Positions 7,545 to 16,525 of a stretch of DNA of 64,000 nt are shown here, one piece after another; within the stretch, counting starts at the first letter, position 1; each line of letters opens with the position of its first letter. The stretch is from Dyadobacter pollutisoli (GTDB lineage Bacteria > Bacteroidota > Bacteroidia > Cytophagales > Spirosomataceae). The stretch is from contig NZ_CP112998.1 of assembly GCF_026625565.1 (NCBI RefSeq), positions 4,466,501 to 4,530,500 on the forward strand. The letters run 5' to 3'. A program made the translations under genes and the position numbers. The notes beneath the pieces were generated by a model. The model saw only the letters and a list, made by a program, of their open reading frames with translations, was not told the DNA's origin and did not search any database.

Positions 7545-10500
7545 ATGAGTAATCTCCTTTGTCCTAATTCCCTTAAAAAACTCAGAACATTAAGCATGTT
7601 GCTGGTGGCCTGCGCGTGTTTTCAGGCATTTGCGCAAGTCATTACACCTGAAAAACGTGTGCTGGTGTTCTCCAAAACCGCCGGATTTCGTCATAGTTCT
7701 ATCCCGGCAGGGAGAGCTGCACTGATCAAACTAGGCCAGGAAAAGAGCTTCGCAGTCGATACTACTGAAAACTCTGCCGTTTTTACAGAAAAAAACCTGC
7801 AAAAATACAGCGCGGTCATTTTCCTGAATACCACAGGGAATGTCCTTAATGATAAACAACAAGATGCATTTGAGCGTTACATCCAGGCTGGTGGGGGCTA
7901 TGTGGGAATCCACGCTGCGACGGACACCGAATATGATTGGCCATGGTATAACAAACTGTCAGGCGCGTATTTTGCAAGCCACCCGGGCAATCCTAATGTA
8001 CAGGAAGGGGAAGCATATGTAGTGAACGATAACCATCCGTCGATGAAGGATTTTCCTAAAAAATGGACGATCAAGGATGAGTTTTATGATTTCAAAAGTT
8101 TCAATCCCAAAGTAACGGTTCTTGTCAAAATTGACGAAAAGACCTATAAAGATGGCAAAATGCGTGATAACCACCCGATGTCATGGTACCACGAATACGA
8201 TGGCGGAAAAGCATTCTACACCAATTTCGGCCATGAGGACGCTACATTCGTTAATCCTGTGTTTGTCAAACATTTGACAGGTGGTCTGGAATATGTAATG
8301 GCTTCCAAACTGGATTATTCCAAAGCACGTCCGGAAGAAAACCGCTTCACTAAAAAAGTACTCGCTACCAAACTTGACGAGCCTACTGAACTGGTCGTTC
8401 TGGACGATCAGCGCGTTTTGTTTACAGAGCGTAAAGGAAAGCTGAAATTATATAACCCAAAGACCGGTAAGATCAAACTGGTGGGTGAAGTACCGGTTTA
8501 TACCAAGCAGGAATATGGTTTGATGGGGCTGAACGTTGATCCTAATTTTAAAACCAACAAGCTGATCTACATGTACTATTCGCCACCATCCACGGAGGCT
8601 GATACTGCACAACATTTGTCACGTTTCAAATACGACGACGTGAAGGATACGCTTATGCTGGGTACGGAGGAGGTTTTATTGACCGTACCGGTTAAAAGAA
8701 CAGATTGCTGCCACACAGGCGGTTCTATTGCCTGGGACAGTAAAGGGAATTTGTATTTGTCAACCGGCGATGACGTAAACCCCTTCCAATCAAATGGATA
8801 CGGCCCTATCGATGAACGTCCGGGTAGAGAAGGCTGGGATGGCCAACATTCCTCTTCAAACACTAACTCACTGAGAGGAAAAGTATTGCGTATTAAACCT
8901 CGCTATGGAGACCGTCGTGCCAATATGCCTGGTGGGACCAATTTGTACGACATTCCGGAAGGAAATTTGTTCCCTCCAGGTACCGATAAAACCCGCGCTG
9001 AAATTTATGTGATGGGTACCAGAAATCCTTATCGTATCTCAGTGGATCAGCATAATGGCTATCTATATTGGGGCGATGTTGGCCCTGATGCTTCGGAAGA
9101 CAACCCTAAAAGAGGCCCGAGGGGATACGATGAAGTGAATCAGGCCAGAAAGGCAGGGTACTTTGGTTATCCATTGTTCATCGCCGACAACAAGCCTTAC
9201 ATTGATTTTAACTTCGCAGACAGTACATCGGGGAAACCCTTTGACGCTGCAAAACCGATCAACAATTCGCCGCATAATACCGGCTTGCAAGAATTGCCTC
9301 CAGCCCAGCCTGCATATATCTATTATCCGTACGCCGATTCGCCTGATTTCGGCGCGGTCGTAGGCAAAGGCGGACGTAATGCAATGGCAGGCCCTGTTTA
9401 CTATGCGGCTGATTTTAAGGACGGTAAAGACAAATTCCCTCAGTATTATAATGGCAAATTCTTCGCCTATGACTGGATTCGTGATTACATCAATATTGTA
9501 ACCATGAATGAGCAGGGAGACCTGATGAACATTGAGCGTTTCTTGCCAAACACTAAGTTCAGTCACCCGATCGATATGCAATTCGCCAACGACGGATCAT
9601 TGTACACATTGGAATACGGCCCGAATTGGTTCGCACAAAACGACGAAGCGAGCTTGTCGCATATCACCTACAATGCAGGTAATCGCGTTCCCGTAGCAAC
9701 CGCGTCTGCAACCAACACAACAGGCGCATTGCCGTTAAAAGTCAATTTTTCATCAAAAGGCTCAATGGATTACGATGGCGACGCGATCAAATATGAATGG
9801 TCGTTTGGCAAAGGATTGCCTAAAAACACGCTGCCTAACCCAAGCTATACTTATGCCAAAGCAGGCGAGTATACTGCGGTTTTGAAAGTAACAGACAATG
9901 CGGGCAACTCCAATACTTCGGAAGTAATCGTCAGGGTTGGTAATGCGATACCAAAGGTTGATGTTGCGATCAAAGGCAATAAAACCTTCTACTGGAACGA
10001 TAAGCCTGTCAATTATGAAGTAGCAGTAAGCGACAAGGAGGATGGTAGTTTGGCCAATAAAAAAATCCCGGAAGACGAGGTAACATTGACTATCAATTAC
10101 CTGGAAGGTTTCGATAAAACGCAGCTTGCGCAAGGCCATCAGGCTAATACAGGATTTGAAACAGGCAAGCGTCTGATCGAACTAAGCGACTGTAAAGCTT
10201 GTCATTCCAATGACAAAAAGTCAATCGGGCCGGCGTATAGAGAAGTGGCTAAAAAATACGCCAGCGAAAGAAATTCCCTCAAAACATTGACAGATAAAGT
10301 TTTAAAAGGCGGTGGTGGAGTTTGGGGCGAACAGGTTATGCCGGGACACCCGCAGCACAAGCCAGAAGAAGTGGAAGATATGGTGAAGTACATTCTTTCG
10401 CTTGCAAACGAAAAGGCTGTTGATAAAAAACCGTTGAAAAGCAGTTATGTAACCCAGGCGAAGCAAAAAGACGGTTCTTACATTTTCACGGCCAGCTATA

Positions 10501-10949
10501 CTGACAAGGGCAATGGTAAAATGGGACCTTTGACAGGTTCGAAAACGGTGGCTTTGCGACCAGCTAAAATCAATGCAAACACTTATGATGATGGAAAAGA
10601 CGTAGCGAAGTTCAAGTTACCAAGCGGCCCTGAAATCGTACTAGGTTCCAAAAACGGCAGCTACATTACTTTTGACGACATTGACCTGACAGGCATTGGC
10701 AACATTGAAGTAGCAGCAGGATTCAGAGAAGGCACAACTGCCGGAGGAATTCTCGAAGCCCGTCTTGACTCGCCGACCGGGCCAAAAGTAGGGGAAGTGA
10801 AAGTATCATCGGCTGGAACTGTCAGCATTACTGTCAAGGCAGTCGATAGCAATCTGCACAAATTGATTTTTGTATTCAAGAATCCGGAGTCAGGAGGTAA
10901 GCCGTTGTTCTCTGTTGAGACGATACAGTTTAATGGTGCGGCAATGTAA
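7545..10949 (+). CDS. Secreted ThuA / PQQ-type sugar dehydrogenase / PKD / cytochrome c fusion protein
   Basis: The 1134-residue protein starts with a signal peptide (cleavage expected after A30). Domains in order are: a ThuA-like trehalose-utilisation domain (about 37-255), a glucose/sorbosone-dehydrogenase-like beta-propeller (about 265-700), a PKD domain (about 713-803), a cytochrome c domain with heme motif CKACH at 883-887 and a methionine ligand in VMPGHP, and a carbohydrate-binding-like C-terminus (about 985-1134). This suggests an extracytoplasmic enzyme that oxidises a carbohydrate and passes electrons to its own heme. The substrate is unknown. It has its own region between terminators at 7481 and 10965 and is functionally linked to the sugar cluster upstream by position. 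Confidence 0.88.
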   Translation: MSNLLCPNSLKKLRTLSMLLVACACFQAFAQVITPEKRVLVFSKTAGFRHSSIPAGRAALIKLGQEKSFAVDTTENSAVFTEKNLQKYSAVIFLNTTGNVLNDKQQDAFERYIQAGGGYVGIHAATDTEYDWPWYNKLSGAYFASHPGNPNVQEGEAYVVNDNHPSMKDFPKKWTIKDEFYDFKSFNPKVTVLVKIDEKTYKDGKMRDNHPMSWYHEYDGGKAFYTNFGHEDATFVNPVFVKHLTGGLEYVMASKLDYSKARPEENRFTKKVLATKLDEPTELVVLDDQRVLFTERKGKLKLYNPKTGKIKLVGEVPVYTKQEYGLMGLNVDPNFKTNKLIYMYYSPPSTEADTAQHLSRFKYDDVKDTLMLGTEEVLLTVPVKRTDCCHTGGSIAWDSKGNLYLSTGDDVNPFQSNGYGPIDERPGREGWDGQHSSSNTNSLRGKVLRIKPRYGDRRANMPGGTNLYDIPEGNLFPPGTDKTRAEIYVMGTRNPYRISVDQHNGYLYWGDVGPDASEDNPKRGPRGYDEVNQARKAGYFGYPLFIADNKPYIDFNFADSTSGKPFDAAKPINNSPHNTGLQELPPAQPAYIYYPYADSPDFGAVVGKGGRNAMAGPVYYAADFKDGKDKFPQYYNGKFFAYDWIRDYINIVTMNEQGDLMNIERFLPNTKFSHPIDMQFANDGSLYTLEYGPNWFAQNDEASLSHITYNAGNRVPVATASATNTTGALPLKVNFSSKGSMDYDGDAIKYEWSFGKGLPKNTLPNPSYTYAKAGEYTAVLKVTDNAGNSNTSEVIVRVGNAIPKVDVAIKGNKTFYWNDKPVNYEVAVSDKEDGSLANKKIPEDEVTLTINYLEGFDKTQLAQGHQANTGFETGKRLIELSDCKACHSNDKKSIGPAYREVAKKYASERNSLKTLTDKVLKGGGGVWGEQVMPGHPQHKPEEVEDMVKYILSLANEKAVDKKPLKSSYVTQAKQKDGSYIFTASYTDKGNGKMGPLTGSKTVALRPAKINANTYDDGKDVAKFKLPSGPEIVLGSKNGSYITFDDIDLTGIGNIEVAAGFREGTTAGGILEARLDSPTGPKVGEVKVSSAGTVSITVKAVDSNLHKLIFVFKNPESGGKPLFSVETIQFNGAAM

Positions 10950-10964
10950 AGCGGATTTAGTATA

Positions 10965-11006
10965 AAATAAAAAAGGGGGCCTCTTGCGAAGTCCCCTTTT
11001 TTATTT
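10965..11006. terminator. Bidirectional terminator
   Basis: Perfect 14-base arms (10965-10978 and 10993-11006) with a GGGG/CCCC core and outer A/T runs. It lies between convergent genes and can serve both strands. Confidence 0.9.
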
Positions 11007-11029
11007 TTAAGTTATTCTAGAAAAAGCTT

Positions 11030-12505
11030 TTACTCTGTCACAACCATTTTCTTTGCGCCATTGCTTTTGCCATCTGTAACAAGGTCATAGATGAATACGC
11101 CGCTGCGAAAAGTTTTAGCTGAAAGTTTCAATGCAGATTGTCCCCGATCAGTTACCGGGTATGAACCCACTTTTACGCCGTCGGTCGAATAAATGTTAAT
11201 CACTGCATCTTTTACGGATTGCGGAATAAAAAAGTTAATCGAAGTGCTTTGTGAAAAACCATTAGGTGCATTTTGATCGAGCACGACACCATTTTCGTTC
11301 GGTTCATTACCAAGTTTGGCCGCAGGGTTTCCAACTGGCTTTAATGGTCCCGAGGCAATAATGCGTTCCAATTGTTCAAGACGTTTCGACAGTTCAGCAA
11401 CTTGTCCGCTTATTTCCTGAATTTTAGCTTCTTTTTGTTCGATGATTTCCTGCTGCTCCTTTACGGAGTTGATAATCATGTAGGTGATCGCATTTGCATC
11501 GTAGTCAAGATAGTCTGTTTTATTCCCCAGAGAATCAACATAAGTAAAATTGCCAACCGTGTAAGGCGCGATCTTCTGCATTTCCTGCGCAATAATGCCT
11601 ACAAATTTCTTCTTTGTTGGCATGCCTGCCTGCCCGTTGTAGCTAAACCATACCGGCTTGATTTGTTTCAATGCCTCGAGGCCGTCCTTGTAATCGGAGA
11701 CATCTTGTTTCAGACGCTGGTCTGAAGCTATAATCCAGGTCGAGGAACCCACCTTGGCAACATCGGAAGAACCTACATGAAGCTTATAAAGGGGTGCCGT
11801 GGTGGCAATACCCACATTACTATATGTACTTCCAAGGACGACACTAAAGTCTCTTGTTACGAGTGATCCCACACCTAAAGCCGTCGAGTTTTTAATGCTT
11901 GCTGTTCCCGATGCCAGGTAGCCTAGAAACGTATTACCGTGGCCATCAACATTATTATAACCAGCCCTATATCCAAGAAAAACATTTAGTACCCCACTCA
12001 CGTTTGCTTCACCGGCTCGATTGCCAACGAATGAATTATACTCGCCACTTATATTGGCATATCCACTTTTATGGCCGAAAAAAACATTGTCGCTGCCTTT
12101 CTTATTTTCGTGTCCGGCCATAACTCCGACAAAGGAGTTTCTTAACCCTTCATTATTACCGAAGCCGGATCGAGCGCCAATAAAGGTGTTAAAACTTCCA
12201 ACATCATTTGACTTACCAGAATAGGCTCCCAAGAACGTATTTTCGGTACCTGTTTTAAGGGAGTATGCAGATTTACTTCCCAACGCAGTATTTTGGCTAC
12301 CGCCGATATTGCTCATACCGGATGCTGCGCCAATAAAGGTATTTTCAATGCCGGTAGTTTGCATCCCTGCAAAACCTCCTACATATGTACCTTCCTGGCC
12401 TTGCTTCCCAGCCCCGTCTCCAAGCGATGTTGTCTGAGCACTAAGATTATTGCACACGCCGGCCACTATCATCATAGCACCCGCCAACCTGTAAATTCGT
12501 TTCAT
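11030..12505 (-). CDS. T9SS cargo protein with NTFLG-type repeats and S74 tail-fibre chaperone domain
   Basis: The 491-residue protein has a signal peptide ending in SAQ. About eight degenerate repeats of roughly 20 residues with the core NTFLGxxSG (about 35-215) resemble trimeric adhesin head repeats. A peptidase S74 intramolecular chaperone domain (about 255-350) contains SDQRLK with S261 and K266, the Ser-Lys pair used for self-cleavage in phage tail spikes. A coiled-coil-like segment follows (about 350-385). The end (about 405-491) is a T9SS type A sorting domain with a terminal GAKKMVVTE. The protein is probably a surface fibre or adhesin. No phage genes are near, so it is not a prophage tail gene. 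Confidence 0.87.
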   Translation of the reverse strand: MKRIYRLAGAMMIVAGVCNNLSAQTTSLGDGAGKQGQEGTYVGGFAGMQTTGIENTFIGAASGMSNIGGSQNTALGSKSAYSLKTGTENTFLGAYSGKSNDVGSFNTFIGARSGFGNNEGLRNSFVGVMAGHENKKGSDNVFFGHKSGYANISGEYNSFVGNRAGEANVSGVLNVFLGYRAGYNNVDGHGNTFLGYLASGTASIKNSTALGVGSLVTRDFSVVLGSTYSNVGIATTAPLYKLHVGSSDVAKVGSSTWIIASDQRLKQDVSDYKDGLEALKQIKPVWFSYNGQAGMPTKKKFVGIIAQEMQKIAPYTVGNFTYVDSLGNKTDYLDYDANAITYMIINSVKEQQEIIEQKEAKIQEISGQVAELSKRLEQLERIIASGPLKPVGNPAAKLGNEPNENGVVLDQNAPNGFSQSTSINFFIPQSVKDAVINIYSTDGVKVGSYPVTDRGQSALKLSAKTFRSGVFIYDLVTDGKSNGAKKMVVTE

Positions 12506-12751
12506 TACTTTATAGTTTAAATGGATGATTGAAGCGCAATTCGCGCATTCAAATTTTTCATTTAAACCACATTAAAAGAAAAATAACGATTTAAGGGCAG
12601 CGGTAATTAACGATCGGTCAAGCTTTTGAGATAGTTATAGCCCATCGGTCATTTCCATAGTAAGTAATTTTTGCGCCACGCGTTTAGTAGTTGAAAGCGG
12701 AATAACTAGTAATAAAATATTACGACGCGCAGTATTTTGAGTCGCAAACAA

Positions 12752-13555
12752 CTACTTCGCAAATCCTTCAATACCCAACCCAAATAATGCAAAGTCATAT
12801 TTCACCGGATCATTTGGATCGACTTGTCTAAGAGAAGCTGTTAGTTCGATTGCTGTTTGCCAGTCAGTGACGGGTCGTTTGATCAGGCCCAGGAGGCGGG
12901 CGACGCGGTCTACGTGTACGTCGCATGGACATACGAGTTGGGAGGGTTTAATGGTGTTCCAGATACCGAAATCGACACCGTTGTTGTCGGTCCTGACCAT
13001 CCAGCGTAGAAACATGTTCAGGCGCTTGCACGATGACTTCCGCACAGGAGTAGCAATGTGCTTTCGGGTTCTGGTCGGAAAGTGTTCTGAATTTGAAAAC
13101 AGGTCATGAAAGCCGATCAATGCATTTTCAATAGTAATGTCGCCAGGTTTTAAATGGCTGCTGAAAGCAAATTCGAGCGACTCGTGCTGACGATAGTATT
13201 GTTGAAAAAAATGAATGAAGTATAGGGTATCTGTCGAATTGAAAGTGCGGTGCTTGAAATTCAGAAATTGCTTCAAATCACTGTCCTGATGATTCATGAC
13301 AAAATCATAAGGTGCATTATCCATCAAAGCCGACAATTCGAGGCATTTATTAATAATGGTCTTTCGCTGTCCCCAGGCTAGTACTGCTGCCCAGAAACCC
13401 ATTATTTCAATGTCCTGCTTTTTTGAAAATCGGTGGGGAATGCTGATCGGGTCGAAAGCAATAAAATCCGGGCGGTTGTACTGCGCGGATTTTTCTTCCA
13501 GTAACTCAAAGATGTAGGATGAAATCGTAGGAACAGAGATCTCAGTGCTTGGCAT
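12752..13555 (-). CDS. TIGR02757 (DUF2400) family protein
   Basis: The protein has 267 residues when started at the ATG at 13555. The family is conserved across Bacteroidota and has no established function that I can name. Recognisable stretches are YNRPDFIAFDPISIPHRF near the N-terminus, AVLAWGQR, and CPCDVHVDRVARLLG near the C-terminus. The last stretch resembles the helix-hairpin region of base-excision glycosylases, but I would not assign an activity. A longer frame opens upstream at 13612, but it would overlap the neighbouring small gene by 71 bases, and the family consensus begins near the chosen start. The chosen start overlaps that gene by 14 bases. Confidence 0.8.
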   Translation of the reverse strand: MPSTEISVPTISSYIFELLEEKSAQYNRPDFIAFDPISIPHRFSKKQDIEIMGFWAAVLAWGQRKTIINKCLELSALMDNAPYDFVMNHQDSDLKQFLNFKHRTFNSTDTLYFIHFFQQYYRQHESLEFAFSSHLKPGDITIENALIGFHDLFSNSEHFPTRTRKHIATPVRKSSCKRLNMFLRWMVRTDNNGVDFGIWNTIKPSQLVCPCDVHVDRVARLLGLIKRPVTDWQTAIELTASLRQVDPNDPVKYDFALFGLGIEGFAK

Positions 13556-13754
13556 GGCTCCCTCCGAACAGGTAAGCCAGTACTCTTGATATACCTGAGA
13601 AAAACATGACAATCCCTGAAAAGACGAATGTAAATATGGCGATGAAGGGGTAGAGCAATGTGAACATGATGCTCCACACTTTGTACCCGGGCGTATTTTT
13701 CAATGCTGCCCGCTCCTCTTCTCTTTTGGACCTAAACTCTGGTGAATGCTTCAT
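13542..13754 (-). CDS. Small membrane protein, unknown function
   Basis: This is a 70-residue protein with a charged N-terminus (KREEER), a hydrophobic region at about 28-64 that could form one or two membrane helices, and a His-containing tail. I do not recognise the family. It lies 19 bases downstream of the LysM gene and overlaps the TIGR02757 gene by 14 bases, so the three are probably cotranscribed. Confidence 0.6.
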   Translation of the reverse strand: MKHSPEFRSKREEERAALKNTPGYKVWSIMFTLLYPFIAIFTFVFSGIVMFFSGISRVLAYLFGGSHAKH

Positions 13755-13773
13755 AGTGTTAAATTTCGGGGCG

Positions 13774-14772
13774 CTACTCTAAATAACTCACTACCGCCCT
13801 GAATCGTTTGCTGTTGGGTGATACTTTTTCAAAAGCACGGGATGATAGCTTGATCACAATGTCATCATTAATGCTCGTGTCGGGTATCCTTCCAATAATC
13901 CTGACAATGATTTTTTCCTGATTGTATTCGTTCAAGACTTCCACCAAGGCACCGATAGGAGCTGTGCGGTGAAGACCTAGAAACTTGCTCGTACTTTCAT
14001 CTGTTTCAATGACTTCCGCCAGACCTGATTCAGATTTCTTCTTGCCTTTCACCACTTTTGGCGGAGCAACTTCTTCCACCGGCTTCACTACTTTTTCAGG
14101 TACTACGGTTTTGGCCTTTACAGAATCCTTAACTACCGTCGTATTAACTTTGGGAGCAGGAGGGGTCATTGCGGCAGTTGCTTTTTCAGCACCTTTTTCG
14201 CTTACGATCAGTTCCTGACCATCTTTTAGATTATCGTCTGTCAGATTATTCCATTTCCGAAGATCGGCCATTAACACGCCATACTTTACCGCAACGCGGT
14301 ATAAAGTCTGCCCTGGTTCGACTTTGTGTATTCCGTTAGGTGCTATTGAAACCGCCGATCCCGCTGTGGGCGATGATGTGATGGGTGTAGGGACCTGTGT
14401 ACGAGGCGTATCCACTACTGGTTTCACGTCCTTCACCTCAGCTTTTTGCGCCTCTTTTTTCTCTTCTTTTTTATCCTCTTTCCGGGATTCTTTTTTCGAA
14501 ACCTTGGGAGTGTAGGGGACACGTATCGTCTGTCCGGACTGGATCTGATCACTCATTCCTGGATTAGCTTCCCGCAGGGCCTGAATCGTGGTTCCATACT
14601 GGCGCACCACTGCAAACATTGTCTGTCCCTGATTTACCCTGTGCAGAACAAATATTTTGCCCCCCACTTTTTCGACTCCTACCGAGTCTGCAACATTCGT
14701 TCCCTTAGCCCGGGCACTCACCATTCCTGTCAACAAACCTGCCAAAATGGTCAGGCAAAAAATATATTTCAT
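13774..14772 (-). CDS. LysM peptidoglycan-binding protein with RlpA-like C-terminal domain
   Basis: The 332-residue secreted protein has a signal peptide (about 1-22), LysM domains at about 43-86 and 148-191, and low-complexity Lys/Glu- and Pro/Val-rich linkers. A C-terminal domain at about 250-332 (LHRTAPIGALVEV, RIIGRIPDTS) resembles a double-psi beta-barrel of the RlpA type. It probably binds peptidoglycan in the periplasm. The RlpA-like domain could give glycan-cleaving activity, but I cannot confirm a catalytic aspartate. The gene starts a probable operon with the small membrane protein and the TIGR02757 gene. Confidence 0.82.
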   Translation of the reverse strand: MKYIFCLTILAGLLTGMVSARAKGTNVADSVGVEKVGGKIFVLHRVNQGQTMFAVVRQYGTTIQALREANPGMSDQIQSGQTIRVPYTPKVSKKESRKEDKKEEKKEAQKAEVKDVKPVVDTPRTQVPTPITSSPTAGSAVSIAPNGIHKVEPGQTLYRVAVKYGVLMADLRKWNNLTDDNLKDGQELIVSEKGAEKATAAMTPPAPKVNTTVVKDSVKAKTVVPEKVVKPVEEVAPPKVVKGKKKSESGLAEVIETDESTSKFLGLHRTAPIGALVEVLNEYNQEKIIVRIIGRIPDTSINDDIVIKLSSRAFEKVSPNSKRFRAVVSYLE

Positions 14773-14775
14773 TTA

Positions 14776-15564
14776 TTATGAAAGCGTTAAACTCGAAAAC
14801 TCATTATTGTTTTTTAGAAATACCAGCGTTGACGATTTCAGCATCATCGTTGAACTGCCCATCCCATCGCGCTTTTCCGTCAGTTTTTCATGCAGCACAA
14901 GCTCTTTCCGGTCTGTCAAAATAAGGAGATATTGAACAATTTTATCTTGCTCGTAAATATAATAAGAAAAGATTATATAGGGTCTTTTCTCCAAATAATC
15001 AATGCTTAGCGGAATATGCCCGCCGGTTATATCCGTAATGAATGACGATAGCTTGGGATAGTATACATTCCCTTCCTTGTAACGAATAGGCTCGGTTAAA
15101 ATTATTTCCCCCGACTGTGGTACCGACACTTCTTGCATGGGCATTATTTCCCCGGAAGCTGCCTCACATTGCATGTATTGAAACTGCCCGGCCAATTTTC
15201 TGGCAACTTCCAAATGATTTTTGTCCAGCGACTTCACTAGTATGTGATTGGGCAATGCCCACAGAAGTTGGCCTTCACTCCCATCCACAGCAAGCAGATC
15301 CGTGGGTTCCGGGATTTCCGGGTATCGGTAATTGTGGAGAAAAATACGCCCGTAAGAAAACGCAGTAAGCGAAGTCCACCAATCCACACCTTCCGGCACA
15401 CCGTGCCACATCAGTTCTTCCCGGGCCAGATCGACTACTGCAAGTGAAACTACCTTTTCCGAAACGTCGCGTAACTCAATGACCCACTGATTACTATCGG
15501 GATCTGCATCGGGGATTACGCGCCAGATATTTTGCGAAAAGGTATATGAAAAAAGTTTTTGCAA
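14776..15564 (-). CDS. DUF4905 family protein
   Basis: The protein has about 262 residues if started at the TTG at 15564, just before QKLFSYTFSQNIWRVIPD. The frame can be extended to another TTG at 15627, but that would overlap the divergent kdsB start and leave no promoter space, so the shorter form is preferred. The sequence suggests a beta-rich fold with many tryptophans and resembles the uncharacterised DUF4905 family of Cytophagales. No signal peptide is visible. Three bases separate its stop from the LysM gene start, so cotranscription is likely. Function is unknown. Confidence 0.65.
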   Translation of the reverse strand: MQKLFSYTFSQNIWRVIPDADPDSNQWVIELRDVSEKVVSLAVVDLAREELMWHGVPEGVDWWTSLTAFSYGRIFLHNYRYPEIPEPTDLLAVDGSEGQLLWALPNHILVKSLDKNHLEVARKLAGQFQYMQCEAASGEIMPMQEVSVPQSGEIILTEPIRYKEGNVYYPKLSSFITDITGGHIPLSIDYLEKRPYIIFSYYIYEQDKIVQYLLILTDRKELVLHEKLTEKRDGMGSSTMMLKSSTLVFLKNNNEFSSLTLS

Positions 15565-15621
15565 TATTTTAGCTTTATTTTGAAACAAAATTGAGAACAA
15601 GATCTTACAAACAACGACCTC

Positions 15622-16362
15622 GTGCAAATATTAGGAATAATTCCCGCCCGTTACGCTTCTACCCGTTTTCCAGCCAAAGCATTGGTTGACATTGGTGGCA
15701 AAAGTATGATCCAGCGGGTTTATGAACAATCTTCCAAAGCTACGCAACTGGCTCAGGTTATTGTGGCAACAGACGACGAAAGAATCCTGGAACATGTACT
15801 GAATTTTGGAGGAAAAGCGGTTATGACATCGCAGGACCACCATAGCGGTACCGACCGGTGCTTTGAAGCGCTGACCAAAACGGAAGGCGAATACCAATAT
15901 GTGATCAACATTCAAGGGGACGAGCCATTCATTAGCCCGGAGCCTATCGACCGGTTGGCGCAAGTACTTGATGGCAGCACCGAGCTCGCTACATTGGTGA
16001 AAGTGATTGATAGTGAAGATATTTTATTCAATGTTAATGTCCCGAAAGCGGTTTTGAATAAAAGAAATGAAGTAATGTATTTTAGCCGCCAGACAATTCC
16101 ATACCTCAGAAATGTGGAAACAGATGGTTGGCTTTCCTTTCATACTTTTTACAAGCACATCGGCATTTACGCTTACCGCACCGACGTTCTGGCTGAAATC
16201 ACTAAACTGCCAGTTTCTTCGCTGGAAAAGGCCGAAGCACTTGAACAATTACGCTGGCTGGAAAACGGATATTCAATTAAAGCTGTTATTACTTCTGACG
16301 ACTCTCACGGAGTGGATACCCCGGATGATCTGGATCGGGTTACAAAGAAATTTCTGCAATAG
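15622..16362 (+). CDS. kdsB: 3-deoxy-manno-octulosonate cytidylyltransferase
   Basis: The 246-residue cytoplasmic enzyme activates Kdo with CTP to form CMP-Kdo for lipopolysaccharide inner-core synthesis. The N-terminal nucleotide-binding signature IIPARYASTRFPAKAL (residues 6-21) is diagnostic, followed by VATDDERI and the metal-binding NIQGDEPF. The length fits KdsB. The start is a GTG at 15622, which places the signature at the expected distance. The gene is divergent from the DUF4905 gene, with a short shared upstream region. Confidence 0.95.
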   Translation: MQILGIIPARYASTRFPAKALVDIGGKSMIQRVYEQSSKATQLAQVIVATDDERILEHVLNFGGKAVMTSQDHHSGTDRCFEALTKTEGEYQYVINIQGDEPFISPEPIDRLAQVLDGSTELATLVKVIDSEDILFNVNVPKAVLNKRNEVMYFSRQTIPYLRNVETDGWLSFHTFYKHIGIYAYRTDVLAEITKLPVSSLEKAEALEQLRWLENGYSIKAVITSDDSHGVDTPDDLDRVTKKFLQ

Positions 16363-16525
16363 ACCATTCAATTGGTATGGATTTTTAAGGACCAACGACG
16401 AACGTATATTACCGTTTTCAATTTCTTAAAAAACGTTAAAAGCGGTATTTTTATACGACTGGTTACGATTGCCTCGTTACGCTAACATTGTTTTATAATT
16501 TAATTACCATTGAAAAACCAACCAT

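Noticed and set aside
11030..12505. Prophage tail-fibre gene
   Set aside because: No capsid, integrase or lysis genes are near, and a signal peptide plus T9SS tail shows a cellular surface protein.
15565..15627. Extended N-terminus of the DUF4905 protein
   Set aside because: It would begin with a TTG overlapping the divergent kdsB start and add residues that do not look like the family.
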